Source: CBDBKE01 sp965218055
GTDB taxonomy: Bacteria; Acidobacteriota; Terriglobia; JAJPHL01; JAPKYU01
DNA: 64,000 nucleotides
Direction: 5' to 3'
NCBI GenBank assembly: GCA_965218055.1
Contig: CBDCKA010000002.1
Span: 1 to 64,000 of the forward strand
Shown: one piece after another, positions 48,740 to 57,445 of the stretch
Layout of the letters: each line of letters opens with the position of its first letter
Numbering within the stretch: the stretch's first letter is position 1
Notes under the pieces: model-generated
What the model saw: only the letters and a program-made list of their open reading frames with translations
Database searches by the model: none
What the model was told of the DNA's origin: nothing
Position numbers and translations under genes: made by a program

Positions 48740-50659
48740 CTACTTTAACGACGCGGTCAGGCGTTGCATCGCCGCTTCGTCCACCCGCAGCTTTCCCTCG
48801 GCTTCTAGACGCGCCTTCAAGTGTTCAGCGAACAACTCGTAGGCCAGATTGCGCTTGTCCTTCAACAACTTACGACGTACCGTATCGCTGTTCCTGAGAA
48901 GCTCTTCGGCCGGGGCCGGCTGCTGTTCCAGGAGGCGGAAGACGACCTGCCCGTCGGCGACCGGCAATGGTCCGGCGATCTCCCCCACGCTCAAAGACGC
49001 CGCAGCTTCCCACAGACCACCGGGGACACCCACACCGGGCACGCCATCTTGGCTGGTGAATGGCTCGCTGGTCTTCACGGTAAGTTTGCGGGAGGCAGCC
49101 GCCCTCCTCAGATTCTTTAGCTTGCGGGCCTGCTCGGCCAGATCCTTCATCCGGGACAGCACATGCAGCGTGGCCTGTCTTAAGCGCACATTGTTTTCCA
49201 CCTGTGCGCGGACTTCCGCCAATTCGGCTGGATGCGCCGGGTCAATGCGCCCCAGCAAACCCACTACGAAGCCGTCGGGAACCGGAACCACGGGCGTGAT
49301 CTCGTTCTCCTCGAGGGTTGCCGAGAACAACGCGTCCTCCAGCGCCGGCGACGCGCCGATGTTGGGCAGGGGCTCGCCGCGTTTCAGCAGGTCCGTCTCA
49401 AGCACCGGGACGCGCAGTTGCTTCGCCACGGCCTGGAAGGTACCGGGATTTTCCCGCAGGTCATTCTGCGCCTTCTGCACCAGATCTTCAGCGGCGCGCC
49501 TCGCCTTTTCCTGGGTGATCAATGGCAGGATCTGGTTGCGCACCTGCTCGAGCGTCTGCTGATGAGCGCGCTGGCGTTCGTGCACCTTCACGATGTGAAA
49601 ACCGTACTGTGTCTTGATGACATCGCTGAGCGTACCCGGTTCAAGTGAAAAGGCCGCCTTCTCAAATTCGGGTACGGTCTGGCCGCGCACGATCCAGCCC
49701 AGGTCGCCTCCCTTCGGTGTGGTGGCAGCGTCGTCCGAATATTGCCTGGCGAGCTTCTCGAACGCTTCCTTCTTGCGCAACCGGCCCAGGATTTGCTCGG
49801 CCTGCAAGCGCACCACGCCGATTTCGTCCGGCTGTTTGCCCACGGTCTTCAGCAGGATGTGGCTGGCCCGCACCCGCTCTTCGACGCGGAAGCGGTCCAG
49901 GTTCTGCTTGTAATGGCGCCGCAGCTCCTGTTCGCTGACCGAAACGGTGTCGCTGACCCTGGCGGTCTGCAGGTACAGCAGCCTGAACTGCCGGCGCTCG
50001 GGCACCTGGTAGCGGCTCGAGTTCTTTTTGAAGAATTCAGCAACTTCGGCCTCGGAGACCCGCAGCGTGCTCCTCACATCAACTGTGTTTAGCACAGAGT
50101 ACTCGATGCGCACCTTGTCGTTGCGGCGGTGGAACTCGCGGGTCACTTCCTGGTCGCTCACCGCAATGCCGGCAATAACCATGCGGCGCAGCTTTAGCTC
50201 CAGCAAGGAGTCGCGGAGTCCCTCCTGAAATTGTTCCAGGTTCATCCCGTATTGGCTCTCAACGATGTCGCGGCCAACGAATTTCCCATCGGGAAAAAGC
50301 CCGGGGTTCAGGCGCGCCTGGCCAAGCAGCTCCTCGGTCGAGACCGTCAGGCCCAGGCGCCGCGCTTCCTGTAGAATCGCTTTCTCCGTTACCATCTGCT
50401 GAAAAACCTGTGGCGCATACAGAGGGAGCAGGTGAGAGGGCATCCGGTTGCCCCTCGCGACCTGCTGGAGCTGGCGAACCAGATCTCTGTCTGTAATCTC
50501 CTCGCCGCCGACCGTGGCCAGGATCAGATCATCGGAAGACGCGCTCCCGTCGCCGACCCCGGGAATCAACGTCACTACCAGCATGATGCAGACCAGCAGC
50601 AGTAGCGCCGCTAGGAAGACTCGCACCCATTTGTCTCTGCGTCGAAAAAATTGGAACAT
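48740..50659 (-). CDS. PpiD/SurA-like peptidyl-prolyl isomerase, membrane-anchored
   Basis: A 639-residue periplasmic folding factor. N-terminal membrane anchor (WVRVFLAALLLLVCIMLVVTLIPG, about 10-33), SurA-N-like chaperone region, then a parvulin domain (VRASHILLKTVGKQ, LARQYSDDAATTPKGGDLGWIVRGQTVPEFEKAAFSLEPGTLSDVIKTQYGFHIVKV), then a further parvulin-like region. The architecture matches PpiD. The start is ATG 50659 (MFQFFRRRDKW); the frame is open further upstream but is not conserved. The next gene is divergent. Confidence 0.88.
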   Translation of the reverse strand: MFQFFRRRDKWVRVFLAALLLLVCIMLVVTLIPGVGDGSASSDDLILATVGGEEITDRDLVRQLQQVARGNRMPSHLLPLYAPQVFQQMVTEKAILQEARRLGLTVSTEELLGQARLNPGLFPDGKFVGRDIVESQYGMNLEQFQEGLRDSLLELKLRRMVIAGIAVSDQEVTREFHRRNDKVRIEYSVLNTVDVRSTLRVSEAEVAEFFKKNSSRYQVPERRQFRLLYLQTARVSDTVSVSEQELRRHYKQNLDRFRVEERVRASHILLKTVGKQPDEIGVVRLQAEQILGRLRKKEAFEKLARQYSDDAATTPKGGDLGWIVRGQTVPEFEKAAFSLEPGTLSDVIKTQYGFHIVKVHERQRAHQQTLEQVRNQILPLITQEKARRAAEDLVQKAQNDLRENPGTFQAVAKQLRVPVLETDLLKRGEPLPNIGASPALEDALFSATLEENEITPVVPVPDGFVVGLLGRIDPAHPAELAEVRAQVENNVRLRQATLHVLSRMKDLAEQARKLKNLRRAAASRKLTVKTSEPFTSQDGVPGVGVPGGLWEAAASLSVGEIAGPLPVADGQVVFRLLEQQPAPAEELLRNSDTVRRKLLKDKRNLAYELFAEHLKARLEAEGKLRVDEAAMQRLTASLK

Positions 50660-50759
50660 GCCTCGAGTCGCTCCAAAAAAAGTAGAAACTCGCTTTGCTG
50701 CACCGCCCGGGCCGGCGAGCACGAAAGGCCACACACCGGCTGCTTCAATTGTATAAGGC

Positions 50760-51311
50760 ATGGACGTTATCTGGCAAGCAATGGAGCGCATTAGCCGGCT
50801 GCCGGACTGGGACATGCACCGGGAGCCGAATCCGGAAGCGGGTGTTGCGCGTCCAAACAAGAGGACCCGCCGTTCCAGGCAGAGCGCTCACGTACCTGTC
50901 CAGCTTCTCGGGTTCGCGTTGACAGAATCACACGGCAAGGTTACTATCGCGGAAGGCGCTCGACGGAACCTGAGCCGGGTACGCCGGGACAGCAAGCGGG
51001 CAACGTCACAGGGAAGAGTTCGAGACTTGGACGAGCAGCTGAAACACTTGATGAAGGAACTGGGCAACGCGATCAACGAATCGCTGTCGGAATCTGAGCG
51101 GATTGCCGAAGTCATTGGCAGCATCAAGCAATCGGGTTACGATGTTTTTCTGGTGCTGGAAGCCACGATCGGGTTCAACCGGCGAGAAGAGAGCATCAAA
51201 AAAGAGCCTAAGAAGAGCGGAACGAACACCACGGACCGGCTGCGGTTCACCAACCAAGACGCGAAATTCCTCAAGGCGTTGAAAATTACCGTGGACGAAG
51301 ACATGCACTAA
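50760..51311 (+). CDS. Hypothetical protein (183 aa)
   Basis: An Arg-rich N-terminal half (residues 20-85) and a helical C-terminal half (LDEQLKHLMKELGNAINESLSESERIAEVIGSIKQSGYDVFLVLEATIGF). No membrane segment. The C-terminal part looks conserved-like in composition, and ends TNQDAKFLKALKITVDEDMH. I do not recognise a family. The true start might be an internal codon, as the first 45 residues overlap a region antisense to the PpiD leader. Confidence 0.5.
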   Translation: MDVIWQAMERISRLPDWDMHREPNPEAGVARPNKRTRRSRQSAHVPVQLLGFALTESHGKVTIAEGARRNLSRVRRDSKRATSQGRVRDLDEQLKHLMKELGNAINESLSESERIAEVIGSIKQSGYDVFLVLEATIGFNRREESIKKEPKKSGTNTTDRLRFTNQDAKFLKALKITVDEDMH

Positions 51312-51524
51312 CCTCGCAAGGACCCCAAAGATTTTCCCCCGATTCGCGAGCTCGCCTTCCTCATTGCAGGCAACCTATTCCGCAGCTTGAGCCCCACCAC
51401 CACCGCAGCCGAAGGCGTCGAGGGGCCACCTTCAGGCCGACCAGGACGCGCCGGGCGCGCCAGGAAGCTGGCACCCGCGAATTCCATCCGCTAGAATGGG
51501 ACCGTTGGTTGAAGGAGGCAGGTC

Positions 51525-52349
51525 ATGCTTCGATCGCCCGCGGTGGCCGGCCGCTTCTATCCGGCCAAGCCGGAACTCCTGCGCCGGGATGTGGACCGCT
51601 ACATCGCCCCAGCTCCGGAACCGGTGCGGGCGCTGGGTTGTGTCGTTCCTCACGCCGGTTACATGTACTCCGGCCACGTTGCCGGAGCCGTCTACGGCGC
51701 TTTGCAGCTTCCACAACTGTTGGTGATCCTCTGCCCCAATCACTCCGGGCGCGGCCGTCCGCTGGCCCTCTACGGGTCTGGGGAGTGGCTGACGCCGCTG
51801 GGGCGAGCCGCGGTGGACGTGGAAATGGCGGCGCTGCTGAAGCGCGAGTATGCGCAGCTCAGCGAGGATTCCGAAGCCCATGCCGCCGAACATGCCCTCG
51901 AGGTCCAGTTGCCTTTTCTCCAGCGCCTAGTGCCCGGCTTTACCTTCGTGCCCATCGCAGTCGGCGTGGGCGACTTCGCGCGGTTGGAAGAACTGGGACA
52001 GCAGCTGGGACGGACGGCGGTCTTGGCCGCTCGGCCGCTGCTGATCATTGCTTCCAGCGACATGAACCACTATGAGCCCGACGCCATTACGCGCGTCAAG
52101 GATCGCCAGGCGATCGAGGCCATCCTGGAGCTCGATCCCCGCCGCCTCTACGAAGTGCTTCGGCGTGAGAACAACACCATGTGCGGCTACGGCCCGGTCA
52201 TCGCCATGCTGACTGCTGCCCGGCAGCTCGGCGCCAATCGAGCCTCCCTGGTGCGCTACGCGACCAGCGCCGACGCCGGCGCGGGCCGCGACTCGGTGGT
52301 GGGCTACGCCGGCATTGTGGTCTATCGCGAGGAGCCGGACAGGGCCTGA
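51525..52349 (+). CDS. MEMO1-family protein (AmmeMemoRadiSam system protein B)
   Basis: A 274-residue MEMO/class III extradiol-dioxygenase-like protein: AVAGRFYPAKPELL, VVPHAGYMYSGHVAG, LCPNHSG, HALEVQLPFLQRLVPGF, IIASSDMNHYEP, GYGPVIAMLTAAR. Metal-ligand histidines in PHAGY, NHSG and DMNHY are present. It is usually found with an AMMECR1 protein and a radical SAM protein; neither is in this window, so it is an orphan here. Good GGAGG Shine-Dalgarno. The M23 peptidase follows at once. Confidence 0.92.
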   Translation: MLRSPAVAGRFYPAKPELLRRDVDRYIAPAPEPVRALGCVVPHAGYMYSGHVAGAVYGALQLPQLLVILCPNHSGRGRPLALYGSGEWLTPLGRAAVDVEMAALLKREYAQLSEDSEAHAAEHALEVQLPFLQRLVPGFTFVPIAVGVGDFARLEELGQQLGRTAVLAARPLLIIASSDMNHYEPDAITRVKDRQAIEAILELDPRRLYEVLRRENNTMCGYGPVIAMLTAARQLGANRASLVRYATSADAGAGRDSVVGYAGIVVYREEPDRA

Positions 52350-52403
52350 ATGCGCCCCCTCGCCCCTGAAGGCGGAATCGCGGGTTGTAAACTTCTGCTG
52401 ATA

Positions 52404-53297
52404 ATGTTCCGTGTGCCGCTGTTGTGCCTGTTGTTGTGCCTGCTGCTGGCCCTTCCGGCGGGGGGGGAGTCGTGGACTCTGCTCGTGGAGCCCACCGAAG
52501 TCCGGCAGGGTGGACTGGTGTTCCTAGAGCTGGAAAGCCCAACGACGTTCGGCCGCCCCACCTGCCGGTGGCTGGGGCGCACCTACCGCTTGTACCGGGT
52601 CCCGGGTGGCTACCGCACTCTGCTCCCGGTGGATCGGCTCCAGAAGACAGGGCCGGCCGAGCTTCTGGTACGGGTCAAGGGCAGCCACGCGCCCCTGGCG
52701 CGCCGGCGGCTGTCCATCGTCGAGCTGGACACCGGCCCAGTCCAGACCATCCGGTTGAAGCCGGACCGGATGGCGCTGCAGAAGGACCCGCGGGTGAAGG
52801 AACAGTCTAAGCGAATCCGCCAGCTGCTTCGCACCAAGTCTGCGGTCCAACTGTGGAAAGGCAACTTCCGGCCGCCGAGCAGCAAGCCAGGACGCGGTTT
52901 CGGGCGGCAGCGGCGTTACATCGAGGCCCAGGGCAGCCGCCGGAGCGGCTCCGGCTTCCGCGGCTACCACCGCGGCCTGGATTTCTCGCTCAAGCCCGGC
53001 ACTCCGGTGTACGCAGCGAACGCCGGCAAGGTGCTATGCGCGGAGTCGTTCGTGGTGCCCGGGAACTCGGTGCTGCTGGATCACGGCCACGGTGTGATCA
53101 CCGCCTACTTTCATATGAAGGAAATCCGGGTGAAACCAGGCGACAGGATTGCCCGGGGGCAAGTGATAGGCACAGTCGGCAATACGGGACGCAGCACCGG
53201 CCCGCATCTGCACTGGGCCGTTTACGCGCAGGGGCAGGCGGTCAATCCTGTGGCCATCACCCGCCTTCCCAAGCGGTTCTGGAGTACGCCGCCGTAG
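52404..53297 (+). CDS. M23-family (LytM-type) metallopeptidase
   Basis: A secreted peptidoglycan hydrolase-like protein. Signal peptide MFRVPLLCLLLCLLLALPAGGES; an N-terminal beta region (about 25-110); M23 domain with GYHRGLDFSLKPGTPVYAANAGKV (His and Asp zinc ligands), VLLDHGHGVITAYFHM and GRSTGPHLHWAVYAQG (HxH). The catalytic ligands are all present, so it is likely an active endopeptidase rather than an EnvC-type activator. Start ATG 52404 gives the best signal peptide; ATG 52350, right after the previous stop, would add 18 residues. Confidence 0.9.
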   Translation: MFRVPLLCLLLCLLLALPAGGESWTLLVEPTEVRQGGLVFLELESPTTFGRPTCRWLGRTYRLYRVPGGYRTLLPVDRLQKTGPAELLVRVKGSHAPLARRRLSIVELDTGPVQTIRLKPDRMALQKDPRVKEQSKRIRQLLRTKSAVQLWKGNFRPPSSKPGRGFGRQRRYIEAQGSRRSGSGFRGYHRGLDFSLKPGTPVYAANAGKVLCAESFVVPGNSVLLDHGHGVITAYFHMKEIRVKPGDRIARGQVIGTVGNTGRSTGPHLHWAVYAQGQAVNPVAITRLPKRFWSTPP

Positions 53298-53390
53298 CGT
53301 CTTCCAGCGGGCGGCTCGGTGCAGCCTGGCACACAGGAGCGGACGACGCAGCTAGAAAAGGGCAAGGCGATTCATCCCCGCGCTCGCGCC

Positions 53391-54038
53391 TCAGCTATTT
53401 TTTGCGGCAAGAAACTGTGTGATCTGTTCACTGGGGATGGCGCCCTCGCGGATTAGCCGCCAGCCGTCGCGGGTCACCTCGACGATCGTAGAGGGCACCT
53501 GTATCTTTGACTCGCCGGCATCCAGAATCAGCGGCAGCCGCCCGCCCAAGCACTGCTGCACTTCCTGGGCGCTGCCGCATTCCTTCGTCCCGGCCAGATT
53601 GGCGCTGGTCCCGGTCAGCGGCATCCCCAATAGGCGGATCAGAGAAACCGGAACCTGAGCATCGGGCAGGCGCACGGCCACTTTTCCGGTGTTGCCGGTG
53701 ATCTTCAGCGGCACCCGGCGGGAAGCCCCGATCACCAGTGTCAGCGGTCCCGGCCAGAAGCGCCGCGCCAGGGTGTAAAAGCGCTCCGGGAGGTTGCCTA
53801 CCGAAAGCTCCTCGGCCTGCTCGATCGAGGCAACCAACAACAAGAGCGGCTTATGGCCAGGCCGGCCCTTGATCCGGAAGATTTCCTCCACTGCATGAAG
53901 ATTGAAGGGGTCCGTGGACAGGGCGTAGAAGGTCTCGGTGGGGACGGAAATTACCTGACCGTCGCGGACCCATTCGGCGGCGTATTCAATGTCCGCCGGC
54001 TTGGGAGATTGAGCGTTAACCTTGACTACTTCCGCCAA
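53391..54038 (-). CDS. tsaC: L-threonylcarbamoyladenylate synthase (YrdC/Sua5 family)
   Basis: A 215-residue single-domain YrdC/TsaC: VSVPTETFYALSTDPFN, IFRIKGRPGHKPLLLL, RFWPGPLTLVIGAS, VAVRLPDAQVP, PLTGTSANLAG and PSTIVEVTRDGWRLIREGAI. It forms threonylcarbamoyl-AMP for the universal t6A37 modification of ANN-decoding tRNAs. It lacks the extra Sua5 domain. The KGRP block and the STIVE motif are intact. It is on the minus strand, convergent with the M23 gene. Confidence 0.93.
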   Translation of the reverse strand: MAEVVKVNAQSPKPADIEYAAEWVRDGQVISVPTETFYALSTDPFNLHAVEEIFRIKGRPGHKPLLLLVASIEQAEELSVGNLPERFYTLARRFWPGPLTLVIGASRRVPLKITGNTGKVAVRLPDAQVPVSLIRLLGMPLTGTSANLAGTKECGSAQEVQQCLGGRLPLILDAGESKIQVPSTIVEVTRDGWRLIREGAIPSEQITQFLAAKNS

Positions 54039-54244
54039 CTCTACTTCTCCGTAAGAACCGCGGCCGGTGAAATCGCGTCAACGTAGCACGCAGCAACTGA
54101 GGCGACCCTAGGCAACCGCTGAGGGGGTTCGGGATCAGTAGGGCCGCTCCTTTGGTGGCCGATTGCGGCCAACACGACCACGCCCGGCGCAAGGCCGGGC
54201 GCTGCAGCTGACAAAGATCGCCAGCCCCTGCGGGGCCGGCACGG

Positions 54245-54751
54245 TTAGTTGCGGGAGAAGAAGCCGCGGCCTGGATCGCCCTCTTCTTCCTCCTCTTCTT
54301 CAGCCATTGGCAGCAGGGCTTCCACGTCTTCGAGAGCGGAACAGTAGTTGTCGTACCAGGAAGCAGTGTGTTCATAGGCCAGCCAGCGGCCGCCGTACTC
54401 GAAGGCAATGCGGACCCAGGCAGTCTGCCCGATGCGTTTCCGCAGCGCCTCAAACTGCTTCATGTAGTAGACCCGGTCTTCCGAGTTCATCTCGCACTCG
54501 CTGAGCTTCTCGAAAACCTGCTCCAGGTGAGCATCGGCGAAGGTTTCTGAACTGAACAGCAACAGGCGCGCGCCGCACTCTTTGCCCACATCCACAAAGT
54601 GGCGCCAGTCGGGGAAGGCACGAGTGTCCCAGAAGGTGTACTCATCCTCGTCGGGGTCGCCTAGGCCGTAGAAGATGGGCAGACCGGTTTGGCGCATGTA
54701 GTCCCTCATCTCTGCGCGGAGGCGGTCTAGGTCAACTTCGGTCTGCGGCAT
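54245..54751 (-). CDS. Hypothetical protein with acidic tail
   Basis: A 168-residue soluble protein: an N-terminal helical region (EVDLDRLRAEMRDYMRQTGLP), a strand-rich centre (FWDTRAFPDWRHFVDVGKECGARLLLFSSETFAD), a second part (WVRIAFEYGGRWLAYEHTASWYDNY) and a run of seven Glu near the end. I do not recognise a family; the style is typical of conserved Acidobacteriota proteins. It is 36 bp downstream of the acylating aldehyde dehydrogenase stop on the same strand, so it may be part of the microcompartment transcript. Confidence 0.6.
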   Translation of the reverse strand: MPQTEVDLDRLRAEMRDYMRQTGLPIFYGLGDPDEDEYTFWDTRAFPDWRHFVDVGKECGARLLLFSSETFADAHLEQVFEKLSECEMNSEDRVYYMKQFEALRKRIGQTAWVRIAFEYGGRWLAYEHTASWYDNYCSALEDVEALLPMAEEEEEEEGDPGRGFFSRN

Positions 54752-54787
54752 GGCAGTAGCCGGCCGGTCTGCTCTTCTAAACTGCGC

Positions 54788-56611
54788 TCAGACCCTGCGA
54801 CGACGGAACCCGTCCTGGCTCATCACCAGCACCTCGTTTTCCACGGCCAGATCGCGGGCGGAGGGTGTCACGATGGTGCGCGGCCCGACGTGAATCTTCT
54901 CGTTCCGGTTCAGCGCCGCGCGCACGTCACTCTCACATACAAAGTCTACCACCTTTACGGGAGCCGGAGCGGTCGATTCCTGCGGGTCCAAGGGCGGCGA
55001 GACCAACGTGGCTGGCGACCCGGCTGGAGGCGAGGAGGGTGGCGGCTCCGGTCCGCGTCCAGGTGAACGTGTCGAAGCCGGCTGCGCCCGCGTAGGAATC
55101 CCCTTCGTGGCCAGGAATCGCTCGACTACCCGCGCGATCGTTTGCCGATCAGGCACCAACGTGGTGGCGGCCACCGGGCTCGGCGTGGGCCCCGGCAGAG
55201 CTGGCACGGCAGTGCCGGCCAACACCCCTGGCTGCGGCTGGTGCGGCTGGGGTTGCGTCACCGGTCGGGTCTCGTAGGCGATGCGCTTGATGTTGATCAG
55301 GTGCAGTGGCGAGATGTTGTCCCCGGTCGTATTTCCTCCCAAGGCCCCGCAGCCCAGCGTCATGGCAGGGAACAGGCTGGTGCTGTAGCCAATCGACCCG
55401 TGTGTGGCTGGCGAGTTCACCACCACCCGGAAGGCCGGCACGCGCAGCCCGAACTGGCGGATCAACCCCTCGTCTCGCGAGTGAATGGCCACGGTATGGC
55501 CCAGACCTCCGAAGCGCAACACGCTCTCGCACAGACGGCAGCCTTCTTCGAAGTCCTTGACGAAGTAAAGCGCCAGCACCGGCGAAAGCTTTTCGGCCGA
55601 AAGCGGGTATTCGCGGCCCACGCCGCCGAGCGGAGCCACCAGCAGGCGGGTCTCGGGCGGCACGGAAAACCCTGCGATCTGCGCGACCGCAGGGGCCGGT
55701 TTGCCCACGCACTGCGGGTTGACCGTCCATTGCGGCGTCAGCAGGACGCGGGCCAGCGCCCCAATCTCACTGTCGTTCAGCAGGTAGGCGCCCTGGGCAC
55801 CGAGTTCAGCCAGCACCTGCTCCCGCAGCGACTCTTCCGCTACCAGCGCCTGCTCGCTGGAGCAGATGGTGCCGTAGTCGAAGCATTTGCCCCTCACGAT
55901 ATCGGTGACCGCCTTGTGAACATCGGCGCTGCGCTCGACGAATGCGGGTACGTTGCCCGGGCCGACCCCAAAGGCAGGCTTGCCGCTGGTATAGGCAGCC
56001 CTCACCACGCCCAGTCCTCCGGTCGAGAGGACCACGCCAGTGCGCCGGTGCCTCATCAGCTCCTGCGTGCCGGCCAGCGTCGGGGTGCGCATGCAGCTGA
56101 TCACGTCGGCAGGAGCGCCCGCCGCCCGCGCTGCCTCGCCCATCAGATCGGCCGTGCGACAAATCGAACGGATGGCGTTGGGATGCGGGCTCAGCACGAT
56201 CGAGTTGCGGCCTTTTATGGCTATTAGAATCTTATAGATAGCCGTGGAGGTGGGATTGGTGGTGGGCAGCACGGCGGCCACCACGCCTACCGGAACGGCG
56301 ACTTCGAGGACCCGCGCCTTCGAATCCTCGCTCACCACCCCGACCGTCCTCATGGGGCGGATGGCGCGGTGGGTGTCGCGCGAGGCGAACAGGTTTTTCT
56401 CCACCTTGTCGGCCACGTTGCCATAGCCGGTCTCATCCACAGCTAGGCGGGCCAGTTCCTCAGCGGCGCCGACAGCCGCTTGCGCCATGGCGTCAATGAT
56501 GGCGTCTACCTGCTCCTGGGAGTAGGCGAGGAACTTCTGCGAAGCCTCGTGAGCCTTTTCCGCCAGGTTCCGCGCTTCCTGAACAGAAACCAGATCCGCG
56601 TCGCGCAACAT
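54788..56611 (-). CDS. Acylating aldehyde dehydrogenase, microcompartment type, with extra C-terminal domain
   Basis: A 607-residue protein; the first 460 residues are an EutE/PduP-like CoA-acylating aldehyde dehydrogenase (VPVGVVAAVLPTTNPTSTAIYK, FGVGPGNVPAF, catalytic Cys250 in DYGTICSSEQ, LGCGALGGNTTGDNISPLHLINIKR). EutE is about 465-470 residues long, so 140 residues are extra. The addition is a Pro-rich linker, a short amphipathic helix (DRQTIARVVERFLATKG, near 487-503) of the kind used as an encapsulation peptide, a second Pro/Ser-rich linker, and a terminal domain with VCESDVRAALNRNEKIHVGP and VTPSARDLA. The BMC-H gene lies immediately upstream. It would convert an aldehyde to acyl-CoA inside the shell. 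Confidence 0.9.
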   Translation of the reverse strand: MLRDADLVSVQEARNLAEKAHEASQKFLAYSQEQVDAIIDAMAQAAVGAAEELARLAVDETGYGNVADKVEKNLFASRDTHRAIRPMRTVGVVSEDSKARVLEVAVPVGVVAAVLPTTNPTSTAIYKILIAIKGRNSIVLSPHPNAIRSICRTADLMGEAARAAGAPADVISCMRTPTLAGTQELMRHRRTGVVLSTGGLGVVRAAYTSGKPAFGVGPGNVPAFVERSADVHKAVTDIVRGKCFDYGTICSSEQALVAEESLREQVLAELGAQGAYLLNDSEIGALARVLLTPQWTVNPQCVGKPAPAVAQIAGFSVPPETRLLVAPLGGVGREYPLSAEKLSPVLALYFVKDFEEGCRLCESVLRFGGLGHTVAIHSRDEGLIRQFGLRVPAFRVVVNSPATHGSIGYSTSLFPAMTLGCGALGGNTTGDNISPLHLINIKRIAYETRPVTQPQPHQPQPGVLAGTAVPALPGPTPSPVAATTLVPDRQTIARVVERFLATKGIPTRAQPASTRSPGRGPEPPPSSPPAGSPATLVSPPLDPQESTAPAPVKVVDFVCESDVRAALNRNEKIHVGPRTIVTPSARDLAVENEVLVMSQDGFRRRRV

Positions 56612-56636
56612 AACGCCGAGTGTCAGATTTGAGGGT

Positions 56637-56740
56637 CAGGTGTCAGGTGTCAGGCGACAGGTGTTAACTTTCAGCAGGATCGGGTCTCGCATACAGGATT
56701 GCTTGCTCGCTGACAGCTAAAACCTGACACCGGACACCTG
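56637..56740 (-). repeat. Long inverted repeat between BMC-H and aldehyde dehydrogenase genes
   Basis: CAGGTGTCAGGTGTCAGG (56637-56654) pairs with CCTGACACCGGACACCTG (56723-56740), 17 of 18 positions, separated by 68 nt. GTGTCAGG units are themselves repeated in tandem. In the transcript the hairpin starts two bases after the BMC-H stop codon. Confidence 0.8.
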
Positions 56741-56741
56741 C

Positions 56742-57035
56742 CTACTTGCTCTTCGCCCCGCCAGGAGCTCCTCCGGGAAGGAATTTCTCCACTTCCGAAT
56801 GCGGCCGCGGGATGACGTGGACGCTGACTAGTTCCCCGACCCGGCGTGCGGCCGCCGCGCCTGCATCCGTGGCCGCCTTGACCGCGCCGACATCGCCCCG
56901 GACCATCACGGTGACGTAGCCCGCCCCGATATACTCGCGCCCGATCAGTACCACGTTGGCCGCTTTCACCATAGCGTCGGCCGCCTCGATGGAACCGACC
57001 AGACCGCGGGTTTCGATCATGCCTAAAGCTTCCAT
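56742..57035 (-). CDS. Bacterial microcompartment hexameric shell protein (BMC-H)
   Basis: A 97-residue single BMC domain (PduA/EutM/CsoS1A type): ALGMIETRGLVGSIEAADAMVKAANVVLIGREYIGAGYVTVMVRGDVGAVKAATDAGAAAARRVGELVSVHVIPRPHSEVEKFLP. The pore-loop region reads REYIGAGY-type, and the canonical MIETRG start and IPRPH ending are present. Shell facets need BMC-H hexamers, but vertices need BMC-P pentamers; no pentamer gene is in the window, so others must lie elsewhere. The aldehyde dehydrogenase follows on the same strand. A short Gly/Lys tail follows the domain. Confidence 0.95.
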   Translation of the reverse strand: MEALGMIETRGLVGSIEAADAMVKAANVVLIGREYIGAGYVTVMVRGDVGAVKAATDAGAAAARRVGELVSVHVIPRPHSEVEKFLPGGAPGGAKSK

Positions 57036-57445
57036 GCTGCTCCTCGCTTGCCTAGGGGGTTACTCACAGAAGCGTCCACACTAGCATTGTGATGGGGAAA
57101 ATTCAAACAGTATGGCTACCCCGGGGTAGTGTCCGAATTTGAAGCTGAGAAGGGGGAGTCACCTTAGTCCACTGCGGCGCTGGCAGCGCGCATATCATCG
57201 CCGCCCCACGGCTAGGGAGTAAAGAGAAGGGGCAGGATCGTGCCGTTTTTCAGGCTCCTGCTTGGAAGCATAAGTAATCACTAGCTGACAACATCGGAGA
57301 AGAACTAAGGCAAATTATTCAAGCAGTACCCTGTTCGGGTTGCCGTTTTGGTTCGGCACCGTACGGCGGCAAAGGTGTTGGTCGCAAGACCAATTCCGCC
57401 TAGCTTGAACCCAAAGGTTTGTCAGCTTTCGACTGTTACCTTCGC
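57036..57445 (-). other. Intergenic upstream of BMC-H, 410 bp, with possible structured RNA
   Basis: No gene is supported. At 57365-57400 a nested hairpin can form: GGCGG/CCGCC outside, TTGGTC-GCAA-GACCAA inside (GNRA tetraloop). It could belong to a leader for the BMC-H transcript, but without T tract or known motif. No convincing promoter was found. Confidence 0.3.

Noticed and set aside
55142..56227. 361-codon ORF antisense to the acylating aldehyde dehydrogenase
   Set aside because: Arg/Gln/His-rich shadow frame of a conserved gene.
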